Of a stretch of 64,000 nt of DNA, positions 32,656-46,470 are shown piece after piece. The translations under genes and the position numbers were made by a program. The notes beneath the pieces were generated by a model. It saw nothing but the letters and a program-made list of their open reading frames with translations, was not told the DNA's origin and did not search any database. This DNA is from Schistocephalus solidus (lineage: Eukaryota > Platyhelminthes > Cestoda > Diphyllobothriidea > Diphyllobothriidae). Location of the stretch: assembly GCA_017591395.1 (NCBI GenBank), contig WEDG01005637.1:62001-126000 (forward strand), read 5' to 3'. How positions within the stretch are numbered: position 1 is the first letter of the stretch; every line of letters begins with the position of its first letter.

Positions 32656-33515
32656 AGACACATCAGCGCACACTTCCTACAACAATACATAGACAAACAC
32701 CCTCACCATCATCACGTACCTGAGACTAACATGGTTTCCTAGAAACCACGGCTTGGAAGGCTACAATCTGACGCTTACACCAATTCACACCGTCGGCCCA
32801 GTGTATGTGCAGTGTGTGTCGAGTGGCTGACCAGTGGACTGGGAGTCAGACGGCGATGGCTCCTCCATATCCCCTGAGTAAGTAAATCCTGGTGTGTGCG
32901 TTATGGGGGCCAGGTCGTGCTGTGGTGCGCGAAGACGGGTACGCCGATACGCCAGCCAATGCACCCACTCCCATATCAGACGACTGACCGGCTCGGACGG
33001 TGATCTGATTCTGAGGGTGGGGGAGAGAGTGATGTCGATATGTCAACGCATTTTCCTCACTATAAACAATCTGACGCACTTGAAACTATCACGATGCTCT
33101 AAAAGCCGTGGCTTGGAAGGTTGCCATCTGACGGGAACACTCGGACCGCGTGGTCAGCCCAATGTAAGTTTCATGTGTAGTAGCTGACTGGCGGACTGAG
33201 AGTCAGGCTGCAATGGCTCCTTCTTAATCTGGCCTTTATGGCACTCCCACTCCGTGGGGTCCAAGCCAGGTGTGGTGGTATGCCTAGGGGTGGCTCCGGC
33301 CACGCCGGCCACCTGCGCCCTCTCCCAATCTCAGGTCTTCTTGACTCTGTCTTGACACCGGGCTCAGGTGGGTGAGGAGGAGAGAGTGCGATCGATGCAG
33401 CGCAAGTCTTCTTCTCTTTTTACACTAAATCACGCGCAATTCACCGTCCCTGCAACATTCTTCCATGTAGCATCCGGTGGACCTCGTCGTAAGCGACGGG
33501 TAAACTGTCGGCTTC
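32656..33515 (+). other. LINE copy 2, 3' untranslated region
   Basis: Noncoding tail with the duplicated module (about 32743-32870 and 33100-33230) and the ~230 bp end shared with the SINE. The terminal stem-loop is CGTCG (33485-33489), loop TAAG, CGACG (33494-33498). Confidence 0.75.
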
Positions 33516-36500
33516 TCATGTATTTTTGCTTTGTAGGAGTAAGATGAAAGTTGCTTATCCTGTTGTGTTATCTGAAATTTCCACAGCTGGTGCTCTGCTT
33601 CACCACACGAATGATTCTAGCTCCACTTGAAAACCAGAAAGGTTTAGGCGGCACAAGTGGCGCCCTCTACACAACCTCGTTTTGTCGTTCTCATCCAAGC
33701 ATACCATGACCAACAGTTAGGAAAGGCGTTTACTGACCTGTATGCAGGCTTTAGTCTTTTCCATGCCCTTGTATTATAGGAAGGCATACCCAAAAGTTGC
33801 TTCAAATGTGCTTTAGTTCCTCAGAAGAACAATATTCTAATTTCGACAGATGAACAATTAATCGTGTCATGCCTTTGATAAAATATGTAAATAATACACA
33901 TTACTAGAATAATGTTAGTAACAGGTTTATGGGAGGTGGTACAAGAGAGCGTGCTTATAACATGCGTCCTTCTCCAATGCGCACCGATCTATCTAAGCTG
34001 AGCGGTGTCCGGATGCTGGTTCAAGGTATTTAGTGTTCCCTTCTCAACTACAGCAACGGAGCGAAGGCCTTGGTTCTGTGTCAACTACTCTGTGAAAAAT
34101 TAAAGCTCTGGTTTGTCCGACTAATTGTCTTTATGTTCTATGCGTGCCCTGGGAAACTGGATTCTGGTGCCAACTGATATAATTTATGATCATTGTCATG
34201 GTATAAGTTGTTTATTATCTGAAAGTTGAAATAAGCTCGTCTCTGTCTTACCTATCACTGAAAGGAAAGACGTTTAAACAAGTGACAGCTTTGAGTATTA
34301 AGGAGACTTTGTTTCAGGCTGCATTTTTTCGTAAGTCGCGGAGTTTGCATGCCCTTCTGTAGCTATGGCATCCAAGCTTGCGCCGCATATTTTCAATGCA
34401 ACCGAACGAAGTCTCTAAAAAATAGTCCGTTCATGATTTAATGCCCTTACTTTTCAAATACTGTCCCTTTCCTCAAGTCCTTTCGAAGTTTTCTTCTTTT
34501 TATATGTCAGTTCAGTGGATAACCCAGTTTGCAGAAGCAGTTTTTCATGTTGGACTTCCACAGAAAATCCTTTCCGAGTACAGATGTGTCCGAATTCTAT
34601 TTTTCCACATAACTTAAAATGCTAGGCCTTTCCTCATTCACAAAACTGTTTTCCCTGGAATCTAGTCGAAAATGGTTAAGTAACTTGAACGCCTCGTCTT
34701 CTCTTATAAAATTATTCGGTGAGGCGTATGGACTCTGGTTTTCAGCTTTTATTGTGTAAATGGTGGTTGCTGAGCATATTCTTTAATGTCTGAAAAATTA
34801 GCTGATATATATTTTTAAAATATTACCAAGTTCATTTCTGTTCCTGACCACTAACTCGAGAGTCACTTTATTTTTCGTATTTCTGCCTCGTCCGCTGTTT
34901 CATTCGGAATCTACATTGGGAACGGATTTTATTTTGGCAGGCTGGATTTTACTAATGGCATCTCGTTTGCCTTCATTGGTTGTTCTTTAAATTCAATTCT
35001 ACATTAGACTATTTTTTTGGACCAGCCTGTTTTCGGCCAGAGTTAATGTCCTTCTTGATTACTTTTCTCTGCAGGTCCTTATAAAGGGCGCTTCAAGCTT
35101 GGAAATTTTATCATGCAGCGTTCATACTTAGTGGGCAAGCGGGCAACTATGCTTCGCCTTTTATATGGAAATATATGTTTGGCTTTCTGGCATCCTCATC
35201 ATGTTTTCCTGCTGCATGTGCGAGTTCCTATTTCTGTCACATGGCTCGCCTGCATGACATTTTACTGTCACGTTTACTTTTTTCATGACCCATCCCAATC
35301 AGGAAGTAAATCGGAAGAAAATACGCAGCTTTCGATAGTTTTGTCTGAGCTGTTATTCAGAATTTTGCAAGAGCACATGGATATCGCATTTTCAAATAAA
35401 TCGCATGTGATTATGTTAAATCTGTAGTCTCTTATGATTGCTTGAACGAGCTCTACTTGAAACAGTGAAAGTCTATAGGCTAATAGGGGCCAAATGGCGA
35501 GTTCCAAGAAGTAGTCATGAAGAAAGAGACACGTCCGCTGGAACAAGAGCTTTTTTAGCCTGACGCTTCAGATTTACACTCAAATCCAACATCAGAGACA
35601 AGGTCAGATCTGAACAGAGCGATTCAGTTCGAATTTCGATAAAATTATCTGAATTTAACTTGAAGAGTAAGTAGCTGAGGACATGGGCCATGGAAGGAGA
35701 TTGCAAGTTAAAAAAGTCGTTCGGTAAACGATGGCGTTATTTTAGCCATTCATTTCGTATTGCTAGAGTATTCAACGAGCTTCTTTTGTTAAAAAGGTTA
35801 ATAAATAGATCTTGGTTTTGCATTCGATCCCCAGAAGTAGCCTGTACACGCCGAAAATTTTCGCAACTACCGTGAGCGAACACCGCCTGGCTTAAAGGTC
35901 TCTATCCCTTCTCCTACTCCTCCTCCTTATCCGCATCCCTAAAAGTCGCCGCTTCCTGAATGCTTGTTTTATTTCCCCGTCATCCGTAAAATCCGATGTC
36001 CCAAAGCATTGCCAAGTACTTTAACATATAAAAGCTTTTATTTAACTGCACAGTTTTGTAAGTAAACCCCATCAAATAGGCTTTTCTTTCATGCCTTCGG
36101 CAAACATCCATACACGCATCTACCTTTCGACAAATTAAATCCTAAGAATTTCTTCGTTAAGTTCGTAATCTTTCAAGTATTTTCTCTTTTCGAAAAAAAG
36201 GTGGCTGCGAATTATCCAAAATCTCACCAGGCAGGTTAATGGGCTAAGGAATCACCTTTGATTTCTTATTACTATTAACGTTAAAGTTTCAGATGCACCC
36301 TCTGTAAAAACGAGTAATCTCTGGAATTTTCAAAGAAATACAATTATCCTTACAGTGAATCCTGGCCCTCCCTGAACTTGAAGTCTTGCTAACTTTCGTT
36401 GTAGATATATAGAACCTTTCCTGCCGGAGCGAGGAACTCTGATTCATTTTGAACCGATATCTTATCTACTAATTAACTGTCATGCTCTTAACAATGCCCA

Positions 36501-36879
36501 TTCCTGAAGTAAGCTTGGAAAACCAGAATTTTGGAGCTGTGCTTGCACATCTAGCGGGTTTGCGCAACAATACTATGGGTATTCTCATCAACTGGATTTT
36601 TAGGGCATTAGTTCACAGTACCATTGCTTAAGGTGGGTAACCCTGCTCTGAGAATTTTTTGTCGACGGGTGCCTAGGAGCATGAATTGGAGGCAGTGAAA
36701 CATGCAAAACTATCCATGAACGATAAACTCAGCATAAGTAAGGATAAATATTCAGTTAAAGCCCAAATAAGTTCTAAACGCTGTAGATATTGCCTATTTG
36801 GAGGATTCTAATGATTGATCGTTCTCTGTTCACTGTTACTTTAAGCTATCGTGTAAAACCCCCGGTTTGAATAAAGAGG
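33516..36879. other. No firmly supported gene
   Basis: AT-rich, with no recognised repeat. Two overlapping minus-strand frames at 35283-35706 share an internal CTTGTTCCAG acceptor-like site and have protein-like composition, but lack homology and consistent splicing, so they are not called. Confidence 0.4.
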
Positions 36880-37567
36880 ATGAAGCACATTGATGAAAGT
36901 GTGCAGCAACACACGCCAGTCAATAAATGCAAGTGGAAAGAAATTCTCAAGAGTCGGATGGTGTCCGAGTCTCCAACCCCGTCAACACCGAAACGTTCTA
37001 CCACCCCAACAGATTTCAGCTCCGAAACAGACAACAGTTCTTCGTCAGCACCCAGCCCACAGGACGAGTATATCCGAAGCAAAAAATCCTGTGTACTTAA
37101 TGTTTCTACCTCCAACATCCCCTCGAGCTCATTCTCAGTGAAGAAAATTTATTCTAAACCGCAACTTCAGGACAGCCATTGTGGACCAACGACGAAGGAA
37201 CAGGCAACATTCACGTAGGTCCAGTTATTCGCCGGATCGTGCTTACAGTGCTCCACCACGTCGACTGAACAGCAGGGAGAGCTCATCCTCTGTGGAACAC
37301 ATTTTCCGATAACGGTCCTTTTGATGGCTCCTCTGAGCTCCGGCCGTCGCCTTCTAGATTTCCTGGTCTCACCAGTACACTGGGAGAATACACATGTCTC
37401 CCTCCTAGTTATCGTACAATCCGAAACTTGAAGGATAAGTCATCTACACCTGTGCTGACGCCGGACTCTCCTCTTCCGGTCCCACAATCTTCTTTATCCG
37501 TCTCATGTGAAAAACCTCAACTGAAACCCATTCAACCCTTGGATCTCGAGCCTGAAGCCCAAACACC
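36880..37567 (+). CDS. Ser/Pro-rich coding exon with two frame breaks
   Basis: An ATG at 36880 opens a frame to 37218. Protein-like reading then shifts by +1 within 37142-37218 (RRRNRQHSRRSSYSPDRAY) and again within 37269-37309 (SDNGPFDGSSE onward), finishing with LPPSYRTIRNLKDKSSTP and QPLDLEPEAQTP at a good donor CCG|GTAAGA-like site (37568). All three frames keep a low-complexity Ser/Pro/Arg-rich style typical of disordered regulatory regions. It may be an N-terminal exon of the IQSEC-like gene 17 kb downstream on the same strand, but that link is unproven. The breaks could be assembly indels or real decay. Confidence 0.42.
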
Positions 37568-40500
37568 GTAAGACCCTGTCATTCCTATCAGCTTTCGCTG
37601 CTTTTTATAGACTTAATAATTGCTACTTACCCATTAGAGTAAAAGCTTATATGTAGTAAAAAACAATTAACTGCGAGCCCCGCGTAGAACGAGGTTAGTG
37701 ACCAGCAGAACGAAGTGCATATCAGCCGTTGCAATTGAGTTGCATTAAGGTCATTCAGCAGTTTACGAATAAAACCACTTCATTTTTTAAAATAAGGAGT
37801 ATTTTGTCTCTGTTCAGCAGCTGTTTGCGTGCCGTTTTTCCAAAAGACGCGAATTAGCGGTGCCTACCACTGACAACGCCGATAGTTAAAGTAAAAGGCT
37901 TGCTAAGCAATCTTGGTGTTCTAGCGCATTCGCTCTCAAAATAAAGTCAACTTTTGTGTTTGCCAGTTAGCTGACAAACAATTCTTAGTGCGAGCTAGCA
38001 GACACATGGGTGAGTCCTCGGAAGGAGGTAGCCGTTTCTTAGCCTTTTGGCATACCATTCGCCTGTTTTCCAAAGCCACCTTAAGATATCATGGCTCTGT
38101 CGCAAATTGAGCGAAACAATGTACACTCCACTCACTGGACCGGTTAAATTTGGAATGAAAATGCGTACAGGACTACAAAGGTGTTGGCAAGCTGATGTAG
38201 TTCTTCTTTTTTTACTTGCACGTCGTTTTAGGCATGTGCTGAAGATGACCATTGCTGTTTCTCATAGACGCAGAGGCCAAACTGGGCGCCAGTTAGTTCG
38301 AAAAGCCCTGTCCCAGTAATTTGACCACAGTCTCTGGAATGTAATGCAGATCTTCAGCATGCTCATGTCCCCTTAACCAAGGAGTAACTCCGAGTGAGTC
38401 CGGAGCTTGGAGAAGATGCCCCTCCCGACGAGTTACCTGTCAATCAGCCTCCATGCGTGGTCGGGCCTGCTTAGCTGTTTGATATTCCTTTAATTATGCC
38501 CGGACCCTTCTAAAGGCTTGCCCTCGTTCGGTTTCTAAAGGACACGAACTGAAGAAGGAGAGCCTGGCTGTGGATACAAGCGCAAGCTAACACGGCACGC
38601 ACGCGATGAGGGAGTCGAATTTCTATACTCATAGTAGGATGACATCCCTCGGCGGGCTTCCTCGACTAATCGCCTCTTGTTCGGATGCACCTGGGCACGT
38701 GAGTTGGCCCAGAGGGTGGGGCAGAGGCGAACTTGACAAGAGTTAATGAGACGGTGGTCTGACCTTAAAGGTAGGACTTGCAGAGGGGAGAAATATGACA
38801 TATGCATGCTGACTGAACTCTAAACTGTTCATGAAGGTGTGCGTGAAAAGAAAAAGAAGTGCAATCACGCCCTCCAAAAACTAAGCTATACAATTAGAAA
38901 ATCAGATGGTTGTTTGAGTTTCCACTATTACTTTAATATATAATTCTAATGGCGTATGAAGATTGTGCAAGCCTCTGATCTGCATTAAGCCTCTCGGCGG
39001 TAACTGAATATGCACTAGTGAATGCAACACACTCAGCTCATTCAAGGAGTTTTGTTGTGAAAAAGTACTGCCAACCATTACTTGTGGCTATAGATTTGAT
39101 CCTCGAATGCCAAAAGCATACCATCTTTCACAGAGAACAGGCACCCGAAATAGGAGTCGTAAATAGTTTGAGAGTTGCTGTGTGCAGCGGTTAAATCGTG
39201 TCTGCGTAAACAGTCTGGGTCATCGAGCTGAGCGGGGGTCTACTGAGGGAACGGCACGTACACACAGACGCACATCGGCGTGCTTTTTTCCTCCACCATG
39301 TCGGCTTCATCCCCAGTTCGCTCACACCCCGCTGGCGCATGTGCGCACCCACCCCCTGCTTTCCGTTTCCTGTGGGATTGAAGCTGTCACCCAGGCGCAC
39401 GTTCGATTTAGCCAGGACAAACAAAGCTCATCGGCCTCCGTCTCGTGTCTCCGTCTGCACGCGAAACGGGGAGCTTGCTCTCTAGGGTTTGGTCCCGACG
39501 TATTTGCCCGAATGGAGGGAGACCTTTAGTAGATTTGGGTCGGTCATCCGTAGGATGAATTAAGAGCATGGCAACAAGAGGACTACCGTAGTGGAAGGGT
39601 TTGTCTCTCGCAAGATGAAATTGTTAAGTGGGTTTTATGTAGGTTGTGGGGCGAAGTAATTTGAGAGCTTTTCAAGTAGCTACTGATCGACAAACAGTTC
39701 TGGCAAGAAGTCCGTGACAAAAAAGTTATGAAGACTCTGAGTAATTAGGGAAAGGTTTAATTCTCATTTGTTCCCGGACGAAAGTTTTGAGAATTTATGC
39801 TCGTTATCTTACGGAGGCGTCCATTGAGAGATGATATGCAGATATACACAGAAACTGTCAAAATCCTACCAATCCCTGGGAAGTTGCTCCCAATCGCTTT
39901 TACGTCTTGTCTGAAATTCCTCAGGCTGGACGATTTAAAGCTCAAACAGTGTGCTTCGGCTGGTTGTTAGTAGCACCTATATAAATAAATGTGCATGTGT
40001 TTGGTTGCATGGGCGAATCTAAAGTAGTATATCCCGATCTAAAAAAAGTTTTATTTTTGATATTCTTCTCCTGAGTTTTATGTTGCTAATGCGGTTGTGC
40101 TGGAATTGGTGTCTCGTCTCTTACTCAGCCCGACGCCGCTGCTGGAAATTAGCTGTCGAAACTTCTCTCAACCTTAGAATCCGGAGCCCGGTATTGTAAA
40201 GCTGCAATTCTAATAGAAAGCATGCTGTCAAGCTAACAAGCAACACAGGTTGACACCTTTCTTTAGAATAGATAGACGTAAGTACATTCAATTCCATAGT
40301 AGGACAATATGTCGCTCTTGCGCCGTCATTTTTGATTCAGGTGTCAGTTAATTTCTCAGACCTACGAGCATCTATTTTAAACTATTTTCTTAGGATTACC
40401 CAACCTTCAATCCAATTTGTCTAGCCGGCTGGGAATTCAAGATGCTAAAGGTCTGCCAAACTGGCTGCAAAGCACTCGCCCGTAGTTAATTTGCCAGCTT

Positions 40501-43500
40501 CCAAAACGGTTGCGTTTGTAGTCCCTCCCGACTTAGGCGGGAGAGGAAAGATAAACTCGTATTGCCCATTTTAGTCTCTTTGCTCACCTGCGGATCATAC
40601 CTGACAACCACAGCATGCTTTTATGGCGGAAAGATCTGCCGCTCGTGCTCAGTTTGAGAATTTTCAAGGGGCATCAGTTCAAACCCCCTTTTCATCCCCC
40701 AGCTCCGATGTGACAGTTCTTCCGCCCGCATTATCTTCGCGCCCCCATTTCACAGTCGTGAGAAGACCACCAGAAGGGGCAGTCTTGCAAAGCTTTTAAA
40801 TGATACATCGTCTCATCTATCGTATCTTGTTAAGCGCTACGAGTGCACCTAGTGGTGAAGTGGCTATAATTTAAACCTGACCTGGACTGTTGTGTTACAT
40901 CAGCACAACTGAACCCTCATCTCGATGGACAATGAGGAGCAGGCTCGAGGACAATATGGGCTAGTCAAGAACTGTCCGCCCTGCGGATACTGCGTACATG
41001 CCAGACCAACTTAACCCAACAGACAAAAAACGTCTCAATTTGCCTAAGCCGAATGTTCAAGAGTTATGCAGACTTGAGCTCAACTGTAACGAAAACCCAC
41101 AGAACTGCAGACAGTTTTACTTAAAACGACCTTTAGCCTGCATGCTGCCTCATAGGCCTTAGTCATCACGATATTCAGCTTAACAAATGAAATAAAGGTT
41201 TGTCCCTTTCAACTCCGGAGGTCAAGATAAGCCCCAGTTGACAGTCCTATCAGTTTCTTGAAGTCTAATCCCTATCTACGTAATCTCCGGGCGTAGACGA
41301 GTATCAGGAGGAAAGAAGCGGTCATCCAGTGTAGTTAAATTTGGGTCTCTGGGGTAGCGGTCGATTATAAGCAGGTCAGGTCTACACCCGTAAGTCCCTA
41401 ACCCACTTTGGCAACCCAGATGTTACCTAATTGTCGGATTCGAGCAATCGAATAATTGCTTGAGGTCACGTTGCCCTTGAAACGCTGTCTGAAATAACGG
41501 TAAATTTAAGCGGACTATTTGTGTTTCAGTCGGCTGTTCTGACGGATTACCCCTACGGGGAAGAGAGCAGGCAAGGAAAGGGCGTCGAAACATTTCACTG
41601 TCTGTACCCGAATATGCTATTAGTCAGTGCACCCATGTCATATCTCTATCAGTCATTAAAAGTTTATTTATCTGTAGTGTATGGGCAGTGAAGGATCAAG
41701 CAGTCAATTGGCAATAAATGCCTCTGAAAGCATTCAAGCTCCCTTTGTCTGGTTCGTTCAGCTCTTGCACATGGATGCTGACGAGGATTTTGCCTAGCTC
41801 ACCTTGTTGCCTGGTAGGACTGTGAGGGTTCGGTATATCAGCGGGTCTTCCGCCGTCCCCAGCGTAAATTTGTCTTAAATTGGAGTTACGCCGTCGGGGC
41901 AGGGCTTATGGGGGTCTGAGATTTTAGCAGACACCAGTGTTGCATACACGTTAGGTGATCATTGAAAGGGGGATTTAAGCTTAGTTAACTTTTATGTTTG
42001 CTTCAAAAATCGAGGCCAGAGTTGGCAGGTCTTGTTCGTCCGATTTCATCGGAGGAAATTACAAATAACCTTCTCTCACTTTTTGGTCACACATTACATT
42101 TCAAAAGTAATAAATGACACACCACAACGCTCCGCACAGCAGGTACATCATAATACTATCCAATCGACTTAAGGTAAGTTAAGTCTACCTCCCGGTTTCC
42201 CCTAAAATCCATAAAAAGGCACGCTGCTGGCTCATCTGTACTATGGAATAGTGAAGTAGTCTATTCTTATCTCACAATGGAGCGATTGTCCCCGAATTCT
42301 TTTAACCCGCAATCTCTCCCAGTGGTTACCAAGCCCCCCCCCCCCACCCCCCACCCCCAGGTCTATTGCGCGCTGTCGTGTGCCGCGGTGACCTTTTGTG
42401 CCGTTATCCGCAAGCTTCTCGAACTGCATCGTCCAGACGACGGGGTAAGATGGAGAGGAACACGAAGGTGGTTAATCCGATCGTGTTCGCTAATCCACTG
42501 GATGGCATGGAAACGGTAACTGCCAGTCTTGTGAGGAGGAGACCATAAGTGTGTGTTCCAAGTGGCCACTTTAGTCTCGTCGCACTATTCGAATATCAGT
42601 GACAGGGCTGACCGGTTGGTCCACAAATCCGCCTGTCCAACTGAGCCTGCGGACAAAATCAGACTGGGTTTGTGGAGAGGCTAGACTCAACGGTTAACTG
42701 TAAACAACAATCTTTTGAAAGTATCGCAACGCATGCGTTTAGAAAAGAAACCATGAAGGATGCTTGCTACCATCATGCCTGTCTATCAAACGCTATTAAC
42801 CAAAGCCTGAATGGTGTTAGGTTAGGGCGCCTGCTAGTTGGTTTAGGCAGTGACAGTCTTCTTACTGTCGGGTGTATCATTTTAGCCGAGTTGTTAAAGG
42901 TCATATAAATTAAGTAGTATAACATTTAGAGTATTTGCATGCTTGCACACTGTTTGGAGCAATGTGTGGGCATTAGGAAGTTAAGCAACAGATTCTCAAA
43001 CCAAAGGTTTTACCGATGCGGTATCTACTGTTCTGTGCCAACGACCATTTCCATCGCATGTTACCGTTTCCTGAATGTATCAAGTGCCCAAGTAAAAATT
43101 TTCGGACTGAGCAAACCCCCTGGAATTGCGACTCGCTTTAAAAGTATTCATCATGAGGCTACTCTATCCGATGCATTTAACCCCAATGCCATCCTCCTTT
43201 AAAGAATTCCAGATAGTTTGCCATCACTCATGAGACGTTTTGTACTGCATCTGACTTGAGACGCAAGTTTATTAACTGACGGGCCTCAAATAACTGTTCC
43301 GAGTCCACCGAATCTTTCCTTGCTGGAACTTGGGGCCGACAGCCCCAGGGCAAGAGATTCAGTCGGCTATAGGGAACAGCGTCCCGGTGGGCGGGTGGCG
43401 GGTGGCGGGGTTAATTAAATATTTATGAAAATCTGGCGCCCCATTCCAATGAGAAACCGTTGCCGCATGCTGTTCTCAACGGAACTAGGTTCATGCACAG

Positions 43501-46239
43501 AGCCGCAAACACAAGTGGATAGCCTGGCGGTAGCGTTAGCAGCAGCTGGTGCCTCAAGATTGTGGACACCTGCGGGGCCTGGAGGAGGAGAGTCGGGGTC
43601 TTTGGCGCCTGAGGACTGCCCGATCAGATGGGGTCGTGGGGTAGGGCGGCGGGGCGAGGGGGGTGTTGACTCAAAGATTATTATGTACGCCAACACGCGA
43701 CACGAACTCAAAATCTGCTCCTTTGACGGTGGTTGCGTGCCACAACATTATAAGGACACCGGTCGCCGTAAGGGGTAACTGTGGGCTTCCCAGCTTGAGA
43801 GTTCCTCGTGTCTACATCCAGTGTTGCGATGCACCCTGACGTTAGTTTGGTGACATTTACGCTTTCTCTGTTGTTGAACATCGCCTGAGAGATATGTCAT
43901 CATATTCTGCTTTTGGTTAGACTTGAGAAAATGGTCAACTTCCTACAGTCAGAGTAATTTACTCCAGAATTGAGGTTGAGCAACTTAGTAAATTACTCTG
44001 TCATGTTAACGTTTGCATTTGTTTTAAAAAACAACATCCATACTACGACCAAAATTAGCATTTTCCTTGATTTCATCATTTAATTAAGACATTGACTAAT
44101 TCCTCCATTAGTTAGCTCAATTTTTGAGTTCCATCGGATTACCTCTGCCGATAGGGGACCAGCTGAGCGGTAAATGTTTCAGTTCACTTACAGTACAGGG
44201 CTGAACTATGATTATATGGTGAAAATCATTCAATCGCCAGTAGTGTCGCCATCAGCGATGTTTGCATCATCCGAACGAATCCACTGATAATCCTCTGATT
44301 TCTGGATCTACGAGAACTCCATTGAAAACAAATCAGCAATCTACTAAGCTATCAGAAACTTGCTCTTGTTCACTTGGATTACAAATCAACTATCAGGACC
44401 GTCAGTCCTAGTGATGAGATGATAAGACAAACGGTGTTCACCCAGCTCGGTTCAGCTCGCATTCCTGTCCGGTTGACAGCCGATGCCACGGCTTCCTCGC
44501 CTCCCCCAATTTCACCCCTGTTGGGTCGGGCTGACAGCTGAGTGTGTATTACGTCAGCTTTAAAACAATTTCACATAATTCACTAGAGTCATCTACCCTA
44601 GGAGGGGGCACAACCTAGGGAGGGGGAGGGAGGAGCTGTTAAGTCATCACCGGCAGCTGGCGCTCCGATGTGGACAGCTGGTCCGTTCAACTTTATTGTC
44701 TGTGACTGTCTGTCGACGGCAATAAAACAGTAAAGGCCCTGGGAGCCGCACACGAAGCACCAGTCATGGATAGTCCGTGCCGGTGGGGGCCCTCGAGTTG
44801 TCTGTCCCCTTTCACTGAAAGTCAGGCCTGGAAAAGTTGCATTCCAAGTATTCTTCCTACGGAATGAGCGAGTCTCACACCCGATCGCTGAGCGCCCATC
44901 CACCTATCTACCCTTGCCTATACCGCTACCTCTCCCACCACTAATACTACGACTATTACTACCGTAACCGCTAACTGCTAACTACATTCAGGACAATTTT
45001 TTTTCGTTCTATGCTACAGAACCGAAAAGCCTACCTTTACTTCGTTATAATAATAAGCATCTGCTGTTTAACTCTGTTTATTTTTTTGTGACTTGGGAAC
45101 CCCGGGGGATGCCGCCATTAATTAAAGCGTGGTCAGCCAAGTCTTCGAAAACATTATTATCCCTATATATGCTCTGTATTTAATCAATAGGGCTTTTATA
45201 TCTTGAAATCAAATAAAATTTTGGCCCCAAGCTATGCACTGCGTAGTTTTAACCTCACTATATCAAACGCATCTTACCTGTGGGCCTCATTAATCTCCCA
45301 TAATACCCGTCACACCCCTATTGACGGTTCCAGTATGCGTTTGTTTCCATGACTTCATAGGTAACCCCGTGGTACAAAGGTTCAGTGTATTGTGTTAGAG
45401 ACGGTCGATAGGAGTCCAGAGGTGGGCGCCTTTCATGTGTGAGTTCCACAGCTGCCGGACCACTGTGGCCTTCTAAAGGTTCATAACCCAATCCTGGTGA
45501 CATTTGACTACTGGTGGGGGTGAGCAGTGACGTTGAACACGGGATTGTTGACAATGGGGCGCTGAACGTTTGGGTCACGGTTAAGGATAGCGTGTCTGCG
45601 TGTCCACGGAAGACTTTTGAACCAGCCATTATAATCGTAAACGACGTTGCAAGAGGACACGTAAACCCACCCCCTCAGCCCTTCTGACAGATGTTAGAAG
45701 TTGCTTTGCTGCTGGAGATCGACTAGCAGTCGGTTGGACAGATGGCTAAATCTCCAATCCGGATGGGGGTCGCAACGTAGTGGTTTGACTGACATGCCAT
45801 TGTGTTTCCGCACCGCCGGATATTGAGGGAAGGAGGAGGAGGGAGATGAGGGCCACGCCTTCTGTTCATATAAGAGCACGTGCCATGTCCTCCGGGTCTG
45901 CTCATCACACCCCCATTCCTATTTTGGAGTCTCAAAAGCCGTCGATGGTGGTGTCGGTGATGCCGTTTCACTCCACACAACTGACCCCTTACCATGTGCA
46001 CTCGGGCGGAATCCGCTAATCCGCACCGAGCCTGCACACCCCTATTCCAAATCCAATATGAGAATTTTGAGTTGCGTGTAACTACTACCCAAAGGGAGTT
46101 TGCAGGACCAACCTCTAGCAAATTGTCTCTGTTATTTATTTGCATTCTCCTTCGTTTGAAAAGTTATCTAACTAACCGAGGGATGATATCGGTAAGGATT
46201 ACTTAGATATCCTCCTCAACAGAACATGCCAACAGGAAA
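37568..46239. other. Long stretch without supported genes
   Basis: Noncoding as far as I can tell; it may be intronic. GC-rich islands at about 39220-39500 and 43380-43760 carry long but unconvincing open frames on both strands. A C-rich run at 42336-42359 could form G-quadruplex on the other strand. Minus-strand frames at 44598-44903 and 45318-45629 have protein-like composition but no motif or splice support. Confidence 0.4.
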
Positions 46240-46470
46240 TCCACCTAATATAGATGGCTTTGCGCAAAATTACAGGGAAATTATGGTGAGGTTTAAGGGT
46301 AGGGTTAGGTTTAAGATTAGGGTAACAGTTTAGGTTTACGTTCGGGCTAGTGTTACGGCTAGGTCGCGGGGTTATTTACCCCTCCTGAAATCATGTGCCG
46401 AGCCGCCTTTATTCCTTGGGTGTAACGATCCTACCCCCGTGTCCTGTTTAGAGGGCCATTTAAGTAGGCT
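46240..46470. repeat. CCCTAA-core foldback repeat
   Basis: Starts CTAATATAGATGGCTTTGCGC, has a GGGTAGGGTTAGGTTTAAG core and ends CCTGTTTAGAGGGCC. The ending (GTCCTGTTTAGAGGGCCATTTAAGTAGG) is shared with the copies near 48370 and 51500. Confidence 0.6.

Larger units (their letters stand above)
28166..33515 (+). mobile_element. RTE-like LINE, full-length copy 2 (decayed)
   Basis: Plus-strand counterpart of copy 1, colinear from the 5' region through endonuclease, RT, zinc fingers and the ~860 bp 3' region with the duplicated module. It carries a TGA in the endonuclease, loss of frame across the linker (about 29514-30255), several shifts in RT and a mutated catalytic box, so it is clearly older or less constrained than copy 1. 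It ends near the stem-loop at 33485-33498. Confidence 0.9.

Noticed and set aside
35283..35706. Two overlapping minus-strand frames sharing a CTTGTTCCAG site
   Set aside because: Plausible residues, but competing frames overlap, a plus-strand frame also overlaps, and no family is recognisable.
39182..39529. 115-codon plus-strand frame
   Set aside because: Composition follows the GC-rich island (His, Arg, Pro rich) and a minus-strand frame overlaps; no motif.
43415..43778. Overlapping GC-rich frames of 98 (minus) and 117 (plus) codons
   Set aside because: Open on both strands because of GC richness; no motif, no convincing splice sites.
44598..45629. Two minus-strand frames of about 100 codons with protein-like composition
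   Set aside because: No recognisable domain, no matching splice phases and no poly(A) signal; kept only as a possibility.
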